Shown here: in pieces, positions 37,501 through 46,799 of the stretch
Layout: each line of letters starts with the position of its first letter
Position numbering within the stretch: position 1 is the stretch's first letter
Assembly (NCBI GenBank): GCA_030142905.1
Contig: JASJOG010000053.1
Span: 1,012,501-1,076,500 of the forward strand
From: Heliopora coerulea
Taxonomy: Eukaryota > Cnidaria > Anthozoa > Scleralcyonacea > Helioporidae
Direction of reading: 5' to 3'
Length of the DNA: 64,000 nucleotides
Translations under genes and position numbers: made by a program
The notes under the pieces: generated by a model
What the model was told of the DNA's origin: nothing
The model's input: only the letters and a program-made list of their open reading frames with translations
Databases searched by the model: none

Positions 37501-38232
37501 CCCCACTTCAAGCCAGGTCTGAATCTGCTAGTGAAAAGCCATAATGTTGGGGGAACTGGTGACTCATGAGACAGGAGATATTGATGAAAAAATCAGCTCT
37601 TTGAGGCCTATCAATCAACTGATCAATAACTTTATTGCAATTATATGCCCCTAATTGGGGACACTATCAAACAATATATAAAAAATAATAAAATACCAAA
37701 TTATGTACAATTTACAAATTCAATATAATTGTAAAAGCACTTAATTCAAACTATTTACAAATTTAAACCTTCCTTATTCCTTTTAAAACAGATTACCCCT
37801 TAAAAAATTTGGCAGTCACTTTTTGCAGAGAATTTAATCCTTGCATTCTGCCAAAATGTATGTTGATAGGTCTAGTTTCCTAATCACTTTTTTAAAGCCT
37901 GCACATGATGTCAAATGGTGTAAAAGATGGAATACCTTATGTAGCAACATTGGTTTTAATGACAACCCAATCTAATTCACAAGCTGAATGACTGAAAAAA
38001 GCTTCAGTAAAAAATGTTTTGGCAAGCAAGAATATTTTCTATATTGATCATGATTATGAAACAGTAAAATTTTTTAACCTTATCTAGGTTATGTATGTTA
38101 CCTGCTACCTCCATAAATGACTTTTTTCCTTCTTTTTCAGATTGTATTACAAGTCACAGTATTCTTCCCTTTGAAAATTATCAAAGAGAACCACTAACGA
38201 GGAGAGTAAGACCACCTAGTCCAATGTTTTAG
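28558..38232 (+). CDS. MCPH1: Microcephalin MCPH1, three BRCT domains
   Basis: Sixteen exons: 28558-28735, 29340-29425, 29848-29883, 30652-30880, 31189-31245, 31463-31503, 31745-31835, 31997-32077, 32404-32628, 33015-33316, 33829-33866, 34581-34743, 35052-35129, 35557-35697, 36215-36305, 38141-38232; 642 residues. BRCT1 (exons 2-4) reads VTAYIEVRS, MEMLGAK, FTSDVTHVVFKDG, GVHLVSVLWIDSC, MQPKSF, close to the human N-terminus. The short exon at 31745 gives RPSLSPHLVPRT, resembling the family's internal Leu-Ser-Pro motif. The middle is Lys/Ser-rich and disordered. CLVMTSM leads into BRCT2 (RTLNVLKAISRGCWLLSLEW) and BRCT3 (ASICIG, AIHVSEKWLLDCITSHSILP). MCPH1 restrains condensin II and acts in DNA-damage checkpoints. 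The first ~59 residues precede the usual start; the exon begins behind a plausible AG, so the true first exon may be upstream. Intron 3 carries a hAT repeat. Confidence 0.93.
28770..29290. repeat. Pyrimidine-rich tract in MCPH1 intron 1
   Basis: About 500 bp dominated by TTTCC/TTCCT words on the + strand with few purines. Open frames here are low-complexity (Phe/Leu/Ser). No unit is long enough to call a minisatellite. Confidence 0.6.
29961..30402. mobile_element. hAT-type element copy A (CAGTGGCGTAGCCAG family)
   Basis: It starts CAGTGGCGTAGCCAGAGAATC and is collinear with the copy at 57063-57488 over about 420 bp (shared G-run TAGGGGG, CCGAGCTGGATTCGAAGGCT, TTTTGGGAAACGCCCATGTT). The right TIR is decayed (GGTCTGACTAC instead of GGTCTGGCTAYGCCACTG), and no matching TSD was found, so the right end is approximate. 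An open frame inside (from 30213) is not seen intact in the other copy. Confidence 0.75.
30522..30553. repeat. Interstitial telomere-like repeat
   Basis: Five TTAGGG-type units with variants (TTAGGA, TTAAGG, TTAGGA, TTAGGG) read across 30522-30553 in MCPH1 intron 3. TTAGGG is the telomere repeat of cnidarians and vertebrates. Too short to be more than a patch. Confidence 0.6.
33367..33465. mobile_element. TTAA-bounded palindromic MITE, copy 2
   Basis: 99 bp between TTAA at both ends, with TTAATCCGTTCC and inverted TTAACTCCTTCC ends and the centre CTGGCGTTAGCCAG. Collinear with the copy at 62691-62791 (CCTGTCCGAG, TGACNANTAAAA). Confidence 0.65.
35150..35276. repeat. Fold-back repeat with GAAACGTC motif
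   Basis: Near-perfect arms of about 48 bp (left ACTCCAAAAAGTGAAACCAT; right inverted the same) around a short centre. The right arm begins GAAACGTCGAAAATAAA. The flank AAAATACTCRTGGGTTYCTG-like sequence is shared with the fold-back at 38671-38820, indicating one family. It lies just after the MCPH1 exon ending at 35129. Confidence 0.75.
35809..35883 (-). repeat. tRNA-derived SINE-like sequence
   Basis: On the minus strand the sequence has a box A-like TAGCTCAACAGG and box B-like GAGTTCAAATCCC with tRNA-like spacing, and a possible anticodon stem CGGGA/TCCCG with a 6-base loop containing CGG. Acceptor pairing is poor (about four of seven), so a working tRNA is unlikely. The flanking AAGTCAACTGAAAAATGTT and CTGAGGATGATTCTGAAATAG recur at 46104-46170 without the tRNA part, as expected for a dispersed repeat. 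Confidence 0.65.
37147..37533. mobile_element. Possible hAT-type MITE (CAGTGGTGGATCCAGG)
   Basis: The left end CAGTGGTGGATCCAGGGTGGGG is a common hAT MITE terminus. The candidate right end TCTGAATCTGCTAGTG matches its inverse at only 10 of 16 positions, with C-run sequence just inside. The flanks share only AAAAG, so the TSD is not supported. In the last MCPH1 intron. Confidence 0.45.
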
Positions 38233-39321
38233 GTAACAACCCACAAATATTTTACTGAAATCATCCCAAAATCAAACAGTCACTGTCCATCAATTGATAG
38301 TCTGAATTTAATATTGAACAACACATATGCATGAATAAGGTTTTTAGATCAGAATTGTAGAACATGCCTTAAAATTTTAATGTAACTTCTTTGCTCTAAA
38401 TCCTATGGGGTGTAGCAATTGGATGGTCTGTAGTCTTTAGTAAACAACTGCAACCATTGCCAATGTATTTAATACTGATTAAAATGATATTATCATAGAG
38501 ATGCAGAATGATTTGGGATTTTGGTTTAATACCTCAAACATGAGAATGATTTTGATATTCAGACAAGTTATAAAAGAAATAGTCAACATGAACAATTGGA
38601 ACTTCAAACTCCAAGCACCTTTGGTCACCTTCTCAGACTAGGTGGTATATTTGGGCAACATTGTGGTAGTAAATACACAACAACAGTAACTCTGAAAAGC
38701 GATATCACTTTAATTCAATGTTTCGACTAAGTTTTTGTCATCATTCCTGATGACTAAAACTTAGTTGAAACGTCAAATTAAAATGATATTGCTTTTTGGA
38801 GTTACCATTGTTGTGTATTTAATTAGAATACTCGGTGGTTCCTGTAATTATTGTGGTAGTTGAAAATGCGTATTAAAAGTGGGAGAAGGAACCTAACGAA
38901 CATTAACACACAAGAATGTACCAGTACTGATATCTAATTACCAGTAAGCTTATTCTTCTTTGCTTTTACCTAATTTTTGACAATGGTTAAAAATAATGCT
39001 GACATTACTTGTCCATCTCTACACTCCATTGGTCATCTGCACTAATTTCCACCAGTAATATTTGAATGATTGTGTACAAAAAAAAGTACTTAATTCCCAA
39101 ACTCTGAGCAGAAATATTCAACCAGAAGTAGTGAAATTGGGTTAAGGCTTAATAAAAAGATTTTTTAGTTTCTTTTGAGCTAGAAACAACTGTTTTTATG
39201 GTCTGCAGCAGCCATCATCAGAACTATGGTTTACATTGGTGTTGTTTGTATAAAGCCGCTATAAATTATAAAAATAAATACAAAATCTCAAATATTTCCA
39301 CCCATCTATTGATGTTAATTG
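38233..39321. other. Convergent intergenic region MCPH1 / unknown gene
   Basis: 1.1 kb between two convergent stop codons. It contains a fold-back repeat (38671-38820) and candidate poly(A) context around the AATAAATAC near 39273. No exon was recognised. Confidence 0.45.
38671..38820. repeat. Fold-back repeat with CTGATGA...GAAACGTC centre
   Basis: The arms AATACACAACAACAGTAACTC and inverted AATACACAACAATGGTAACTC enclose a centre in which CTGATGA (38747-38753), a CTAA-AAC-TTAG hairpin and GAAACGTC (38767-38774) follow in order. The outer 3' flank matches that of the 35150-35276 repeat. Confidence 0.75.
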
Positions 39322-42300
39322 TCATGAGCTTGATGAACACTTTTTCCTTCCTTTTTTAACTTTCTCCCACTTCACTGTGTCCAGTTCATGTTGGGCAATC
39401 TCTGTCATCCTTGCTTGGAAACTGGGGCTGGCACCAACCACCACATCAGGGTATTCATCAGCTTAGGGAAAGGAAAGAACTACAGTTATATTGGATTAAT
39501 CATTCTTTAAAATTTCAGAGTCTGTAGATTGTCATTAACAGCATTCTAGTGATACAAAATGGGCTGATCCATTCCAAAAGACTTGAAAAAAATGAAATTT
39601 GAAACTCAATTCAAAATTTAACCAGCCACCATGTGCAGAATAGCACAGAGGGGAAGCACAGGCTTTATTAATTTAAAATATTAATTAAATTCATGAATAT
39701 CTGCCTCCCTTTGTGGTTCCCAATTTTACAAGGTAAAACCTGTGACATGGGTGAAAAAGATCATGTTGTTTGAGGTGGAAGGTAAGAGAGGATGGGGAAG
39801 GCCGAGGATGACATGGAGCCAGGTGGTAGAAAAGGACATGAGAGAGTGCAGGTTGAAAAGGGAAGATGCAAAGGATAGGGAGAGGTGGAGGAGGTTGCTG
39901 TGTAGAGCTGCTAGCCAACCCCTGTGTAAGCAGGGAAAATGGCTGTAAAATGACTGTTGTAAAACTTGTGACAGCATCTTTGGCCCGTGAAAGTTGACAA
40001 AGACACAATCAGTCAACTAAAATGTTATACAATTTGTATTACGTTTCTTTTTATCCCACAGTCAGAACATTATTGGTTGAAGTTGATCATCTAGCTTAGC
40101 TGCTGTCTTTTTGATGGAATGATAAAATGACAGTTATCCAGTTAATGGTAAAGTTTCAATGTTTCCAGTTATTCACAACAAAGTTGGAGGCAAACTACAG
40201 TTATCTTTTATTAAAAAAATGCTGCTCCTGATTCTGCAGTTTCCGTGATCACAATAATGATCAACATAATTGTGCTCCATGCCAATTTATCAGTACAATA
40301 CTACCAGTAATTTCTTACTTTTAGCTTACCTTTCTCACTTCCAGGACCCTTAGACTGCAATCTATTAAAAGGTGATACACATGCATGTTCACATAAGTAC
40401 TAAAAGAAGGTTGTGGGCTTCATGCCCTAAATTCTTTCACCTGGTATGGACATTATAAGAATACCTAAAACATGTTCTATGCCAGCATGTTCAATTATTT
40501 GATGAATATGGGAACAAGGGTTTTAATGATGTTAGCCCCATATACTTCTCCCCAAATGACAACCTGCATATACTGACTAAACCAGTAGCAGAAAATTTTA
40601 AAAGCAATTATTGCACTCCTAGCATTTGTCACACCCACTTTTCAGCTTGTCCCTCTCCCATATTTTACCCCATGCATCCTCAATCAAGAAAATCTTTGAA
40701 ATTATAATACAGATACAACAGCTACAAAGAATTCCAGCTACATAAAAATTAATTTGCTTCAGCATACCTTATCACAGGTTTGGTGTGTGACTGTTTTTGG
40801 CTCATGGCTGTAACTGGAGTCCCTCTAGCTACAAGCCCCGTTGGTTGCTGAATAACATTCAAATATCCTGATTGGTAGTTAAAACGAAAGGAATTTCCTA
40901 GCATTATCTTCTGTCTGGTAGCCTGTGACAGCCTTGGTGATGTATGAAATGAGTTGTTTCTGAATGTGTACAAAGTGTCTGGAGCATATTGTTTTGATGA
41001 TCCACCATAATTTCCAATGGTTACAACACTTGGTGATGTTTTACTTTCTTGGCTTCGGTTGTAATTGGAATGTGGTCTGTCTGGTAGGACACAATCTTGT
41101 GAAATTCTGTGATGAACAAATTGATTATGAGAAAAAAGCACGATGTGCTGGATAACAATTTCATCGGATACCTGAGAAATGGCATTGCAAGTGAGCTCTT
41201 GGGGGACGTGGAATAGATTACTTTGGTGTCCCCCTACACAGTGATACCAGAATGAGGTTTTGGTGAAAAGGGCCTTCCTTCCTAAAAGAGAACTTCTAGT
41301 GTAGTGAGAACAAAGCAACCATATCATTAAAAAGTTCTTGTGATAGGACTAGGTGGTCTGTTGATGTTCCTGCTGCTAAATCAAAAAATTTCCTGACATC
41401 TCAGTTTCACAAGTTACACATGTGTAACTCAGTAGTTCATTCAAGCGATAAAACATTGTGTCTATCATGTTTCTAGTGAATAAAAAGAAATTGTTTAAAG
41501 GACCATTAAAATGTCTGCATTATATATTTCTCTCACACTCTTATTTTGTAATGCTGAGCTACAGAATAAGAGGCCTAAAACTTTTATAATATTAAAAATG
41601 AACCTTTACCTTAATCCAGGCATGTCTTTGCTAAAAGTAGAATGTACATCATGCAGGCAAGATGTCTGATCTAAATGTAGAGGTTCTACAACAACAAATA
41701 CAATATCAAATTTAGAATCAAGCAAGAAGTAGGTTAATTAGCCTGGAGAATTAGGACTGGAGATAACACTTGGTAACATTGTCAAAGGACTGTATTTTAC
41801 TTTAACCTATCAGCCCAGTGTGGGGTAAGTTGCATATTAATATTATATAATTATATTAATATTGAGCACACATTTATTTTGGTAAATGCCAGATGATTTG
41901 ATGGGCAAAGGAGTGCCTACACCCCAGAGGGTTAACTGTCAATTTAGTTGACTTATTAAGACAGAAGGACATGCTTTAAAACTTTATTTTGGTTGAAGCC
42001 AGGTAATTTTATGGAGAAGTTAGGTGCTTGCACCATAACATGTTAAAACTCAAGTATGCACTTTAGAGTTTATTCTGCCAAGTGTCAGATAATTTTGTCC
42101 ATCCCAGGCAACCATAACTAAATAAACCTTGTTACCAAAGGCTGGATGAAAAACTGACAAAGATGCCATGTACCATTACTTATGTATGCTGTATGCATAC
42201 GTTCAAGGACAGTATCTTTTGAAATTTGGAAATCTAAGAAATACTGCTTTACAATTTCCAGACATGTGGCCAAAATGCATTAGATGGTTAGGTTAGAATT

Positions 42301-43249
42301 TTGTTGGATTTGTTTTCCACCAACCAAAAGAACTGGCCTGTGTGGTTACAGTAAAACACCAGCCCTGCAATAACTACTGAAGGTCTACAGACAAATACCA
42401 AATTTGGAGACCTATAATGTTTAACTGATGCACCAAGGTTGATTACAAGATTTTTTGGATCTAAACTTCCTGTACATATTCTCATGCCAATATTAGTGGG
42501 CATAAATTATTTTGGTTTGTCTCCCTGAACTTTGTGAAAATTTTCTGGAATACCATCAGCTGGCCATACAAAATGTACAAACATAATACTTTTTCTAACC
42601 ACAGCCCATCATTTGGGAAACACTGGTACATTGACTTGCAACCAACGTTTCTTTCGTTGTGAAGCTGTTTCCTACGTCCTCCCGTGTAATAGACACTAAT
42701 GGCTTTCACCGGAAGCATCATGGCATCGAGTAATCTTCTCAATCTTTCTTATCGTTTAAATACCTTCAGCTAAGGACTTCGTCTGTTTGGAGTTACGTGA
42801 CATACAGTTAGCTAACGATCCTAATGACGTCGGGTTTTTTAATAGCTGATCGCGGAAGATCAATAAATCTATAGTCCACAATTGAACCAATATCAATAAC
42901 TTTGCTTAGAGACCCAGCAGTGATATTGGTTAGGATTTACCATCTTGCTAATTTAACTTAGCTCTCTTCAATTTCTAAACGGTAACATGAATAGCTTACT
43001 GAGCATAAACTTCTGTTTACTGGCGCAGTTTGTCCTCGGACTGTGGGAAGCCATGAAAGAGTCGAGAGACAGGTTGGTTGTACGAAACGATGTCAAACCT
43101 ATAGCAACCACTTGAGGTTGCACAGCTGCAGCGTGTTTCCACATCGAAGACGAAAAGCTAGCAGACTGCACGTTTGAATTTCCGCTCCTTCCTTGTGCCA
43201 TCCACGTATGAAGAACTGTATCATTTGTCAAACCTTTGGGAAGTTTCAT
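39322..43249 (-). CDS. Unrecognised five-exon gene, 278 residues
   Basis: Minus-strand exons 43249-43000, 41685-41610, 41106-40768, 40361-40330 and 39461-39322 join with consistent GT-AG phases into 278 residues. Start MKLPKGLTNDTVLHTWMAQG; the middle is Ser/Asn/Gln-rich and probably disordered; the C-terminus is the most ordered-looking part, DEYPDVVVG then FQARMTEIAQHELDTVKWEK, a charged amphipathic helix followed by a Lys/Arg run and a Ser tail. No signal peptide or membrane segment. I cannot place the family. The spliced open frame and clean splice sites argue that it is real. It is convergent with MCPH1 and tandem with geminin. The 40361-40330 exon is only 32 bp. Confidence 0.7.
39734..39948 (+). 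mobile_element. LINE fragment (C-terminal part of a reverse-transcriptase ORF)
   Basis: An open stretch ending at TAA 39946-39948 with WVKKIMLFEVEGKRGWGRPR, MTWSQVVEKDMRE and EDAKDRERWRRLL. This matches the tail common to endonuclease/reverse-transcriptase polyproteins of many invertebrate LINEs (GRPKKTW...ED...DR..WR). Only about 70 codons remain; no RT core. It sits in the last intron of the minus-strand gene. Confidence 0.7.
41812..41935. mobile_element. TTAA-bounded MITE, divergent copy 3
   Basis: 124 bp from TTAACCTATCAGCCC to GGGTTAA, with partly complementary ends and TTAA at both edges. It resembles the shorter copies in ends and length, but the centre has diverged. Lower certainty than the others. 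Confidence 0.4.
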
Positions 43250-44134
43250 CGATTAAACAATCAGCATTTCGTAGAATAATTCATTGATCAATATGACATC
43301 TGGTAGTGGACGATTCCAACGAAGCGTCGCTAGGCTACCAAGGGAGACCGGAAGTAACCCCGAACCGGATGTAATTACTGACGTACGTATTATAACGTAA
43401 TCAGTAGTTGCAATCTTAACATTTTAGTTGCTGGTTCGGAAGGATTTTTGTACCAAACTTGGGTCTATGTGAGACATTGAATACAGTTGAAAACTTTTTT
43501 TTGGAATTCATGGTGTTTGGAATCAATACTGTCTGAAGGATAGTGATTCATATTTGCAAATTGGTAGTATGATTTTTCTGTGACATTGGAAAAGACAAAA
43601 CAGGTTACATATTAAAAGTGGCAAGATTGCCAAACCACAGTGAGTAAATTCTGTTAAAAGGTAAAAGGTTGGAAATTTGACAAATTGTATAAAATGCAAA
43701 TCAGTCTGTATAAAATTGTAAACTTTGTTTCCAAATGGAAGAGAAAAAAAATTCATAGCAATGTATTCTGGACGATTATAATGTTAAGCATCTTGACTTG
43801 CTGCTGGTTTCAGGTTATCATCTTGCATTATCTAGAAGGTAAAACCAGGTTATGGTACTTCAACGTGATGGATTGACTTAAATCCTTGATAATTTGCATG
43901 CAAATGTTTACTGGTAATAGAATATTAATATTGTAGGACCACATCATAGTGACAACACAGATGTGATATTGTTACTTCCAAACTTTCGTCCTGTTGCCAA
44001 ACATATTCATGAGTTAACAGGGCAAAAGTATGCAATTATTTATGATGGTGTTTCACAAGTAAACTTCTACTAGTTAGTCTGTCTTTAAGAAAGCAAAAAT
44101 TCTGGGAACTTCAATTTTTCTATGTATTTTCAAA
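43250..44134. other. Intergenic region between unknown gene and geminin
   Basis: 885 bp, expected to hold the promoter of the minus-strand gene starting at 43249 (right next to it, GC-richer at 43300-43400) and the geminin 3' UTR. No additional exon was found, although geminin could extend here if the in-frame GTGAAC before its stop is used as a donor. Confidence 0.4.
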
Positions 44135-46559
44135 CTAGTTCACCTTGTACATGGTTGCATAGTAGTCTACAGAATTTTCTTTTTCATGTAACTTTTTATT
44201 CTCTGCCTCTAGTTCTTCAATCCTTTGATAGAGCTAATAGAAAAGAAAATGAGAAGGGGCAGTGGTAGTTTATGTGAAGTTATCACTTTAGGAGGTTACC
44301 AAATAGGACACTTTTATTCACCAATAATCACTGGTATTCGGCACATTTTGTTTCTGCTTACAAACCTTCATGTTCTCTTGCAAAGTTTCCTCTAAAGCTT
44401 TCCTTCTCTCCTCTGCAACAAGCTTCCAGTACTGTTCAGGGGCACGATCTACATTTAGCACATATTTAAAAAAAGGTATGGTAAGAAGGAATATTGGCAG
44501 AAAGTTATGTGGGATGGTATAGGTATTTACTGATAGAACAAATATTGGATCATACCAGTGTGGCAATATGGTAGGCTTAGTTATATAAATACTGTATTAT
44601 GAAACATACCCAGTTTACCAGACTGAGTAGAATACACCTGATCAGGTATCAGCTAAAATTTAGCATCAAAAAGACTTGCCAAACAATTGTAAGAATTAGT
44701 TTACTGGAATCATAAATATCAGTAACAAAAATAAGCCATTGGCATAGGTTGCATTATTAGTTTTTAACCTAGCAGATCTAATGAAATAGAAAACAGAAAA
44801 AACTTGGTATACAAAAAGATATATGTTGGGACTGGTATAACAATGTAGAATGTTTCTCATACTGACCAAAACTAAGTGAGTTTTGGTCAGGAAACAATTT
44901 TCTGGAAAAGGGCAATGCACAAAATTACCTGCTATCTTCACTGCACCAAGTGAGAAAACCAAACTTACTCTTTTTCACTGATACTAGATGTCAGTTTGTG
45001 ACTATCAATACCCTGTACCATCTAAGACCAGATCTCTGAACTGCTGACATCAGGGCATTCTAGCCCAGTTGGTCAACCTTTAAAGCAGTGTAGTCACAAA
45101 GACTTTTAATTGGTTCAAATGGAAGTCAAACTGTAGCCAAAGCCAGATTTCATCTACTTACCTGTCAGGGATTTATCACCATGAATTGCCCAAATATCTC
45201 ACCCATGAAATAAACTACTTTAGGACTGGCACAAATGTTATGGGATGGATCCTATCACTAGGGTAACTTTGTGTTGTGCTATAGTGCCGTGGAGAAATGG
45301 ATTCAAATGAGTGGGCAAAAACTGAAGGCTGGGAGATGAGTGCTGTCCAGTTTGACTCTACCAAACATTGTAGGTTTTCTCCAGGGATGGCCCTTATTGG
45401 ATATCTAGGGAGAACAGCTTAACTAGGTGATAGGTTTATCAAGTATAAATAAAAACAATTTACTTTAAAGTGGTCAGGATTTCAACTATTTTCAGCACAG
45501 TATACTACATCATCTCATATAAACACTTCTCAACAAAGGACCACATACCTTGAACCATTAATGCATAGGCTTCATCTGAAGATGTTTCAACATCTGGAAT
45601 ATTGCATCTTGAAGCAGTCTCTGTTTCAGGTGAACTGGATGAACTAGTAGAGTCTTTAATGCTTTTAGGCAGATGAAGTTTAACTTGTTTGGATTTTGAT
45701 TGGAATGCCTCTTTAGGATGTTTCTTATTCGGAAGAATGAACAGTATAACTATATATTTTCACCCTATTGACTGAGTGAAAATGATAACACTAATCCTGC
45801 ACATAACGTCACAGGAAGGGAAACAATTGTTATAGAAATAAGTACCTTAGGAGTTCTTCCTCCTCCAACAAGTAATTTTTGTCCATCAGCGGACGGCTGT
45901 AGGATCTGCAGAGACTTTCGTCTTTGTTTACCATCTCCGATGTAAGAAGGAACTTTTAAGGAATGGGAGCTGGTAGAGTGAGTCTAAGGAGAAAAGCAAT
46001 GACTAAATATACAGTTGCGGACGTTTCACGTCAAAGCACAAGAAATCAAAGTTACCACAAGAAAAGCACCAGAATCACGCGTCGTTGAGATTGTGGCATT
46101 TGTGAAATTTTAATTCTATTTCAGAATCATCCTCAGAGATGAACATTTTTCAGTTGACTTGGGCAGTGTCAGATTATCATAAACTTTTGGTAAGGTATAC
46201 TTTGGTAGTTGTACAAACAAAACTGAATAAACCTTTGTAAAACTCTTCGACCTAGACGGATCAATACTAACCAGGGGGTTTTAAGAGGACCTAGCCTTAC
46301 TTATACACGAACTGGTGAGTTACCACACCATTCCAAATAAAAACTATGCAAAACCCATACTCACCAACTTTTTTGTAGACTTGTTATATTTGCCAGCGTT
46401 TTCAACAGTTTTTCCTGGCCGTCTCGGTGAAAAAACGAGTGTGGCTGCTTTAGGCTGGTCTCTCATATTGTCAGTATACATACAACTTGAGTCAGGGTTT
46501 ATTTCTTCGGTCTTATTTTTTGCAGGTTCATGTTGAAAATCTACGATTTGTCTGGCCAT
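44135..46559 (-). CDS. GMNN: Geminin, DNA replication licensing inhibitor
   Basis: Minus-strand exons 46559-46365, 45983-45846, 45723-45549, 44448-44366 and 44233-44135 give 229 residues (human 209). Exon 2 has RRKSLQILQPSADGQKLLVG, matching the conserved geminin motif RRTLKMIQPSASGSLVG; RKSL is an RxxL destruction box for APC/C. Exon 4 has EQYWKLVAEERRKALEETLQ, the Cdt1-binding region leading into the coiled coil (QRIEELEAENKKLH). Geminin binds Cdt1 and blocks re-licensing of origins in S/G2. The coiled coil is followed soon by a stop (MYKVN), shorter than human; an alternative donor at AAG|GTGAAC could add more. GEMC1 and MCIDAS share the coiled coil but not the exon 2 motif. Start: first ATG, head-to-head with NAE1. 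Confidence 0.9.
46104..46170. repeat. Repeat copy related to 35790-35975, without the tRNA part
   Basis: On the minus strand AAGTCAACTGAAAAATGTT is directly joined to a block containing CTGAGGATGATTCTGAAATAGAAT. The same two blocks flank the tRNA-like segment near 35800-35975. The CTGAGGA-T-GATTCT hairpin resembles the other hammerhead-like centres. Confidence 0.6.
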
Positions 46560-46799
46560 CTTTTAAATCCTCCCGCTAGAAACCGTGCCCCCATCGGAGG
46601 GCAATCGGAAAACGGTGATCTCGAGAGTATCCGGACATAGCCATATGTGGCGATTGTCGTCATGTTGTCGTTTTACCACTGGGTTAAATGTGACAAGGTT
46701 ACTTGAAGTATCGCGCAGATTATTTTGTGCATCCGCTGGTTAATATTTTTGTTATGAAGGCGCACTATCGTTACCAAACATGGTAGCAATGGTGGAAGT
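46560..46799. promoter_or_regulatory. Bidirectional promoter region, geminin / NAE1
   Basis: Only 240 bp separate the two divergent start codons, so both core promoters and 5' UTRs must share it. The segment is GC-richer than the surrounding introns and has no evident TATA box. ATGs at 46754 and 46780 on the + strand are each followed by an early in-frame stop, which supports 46800 as the NAE1 start. E2F or other sites were not called. Confidence 0.65.
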
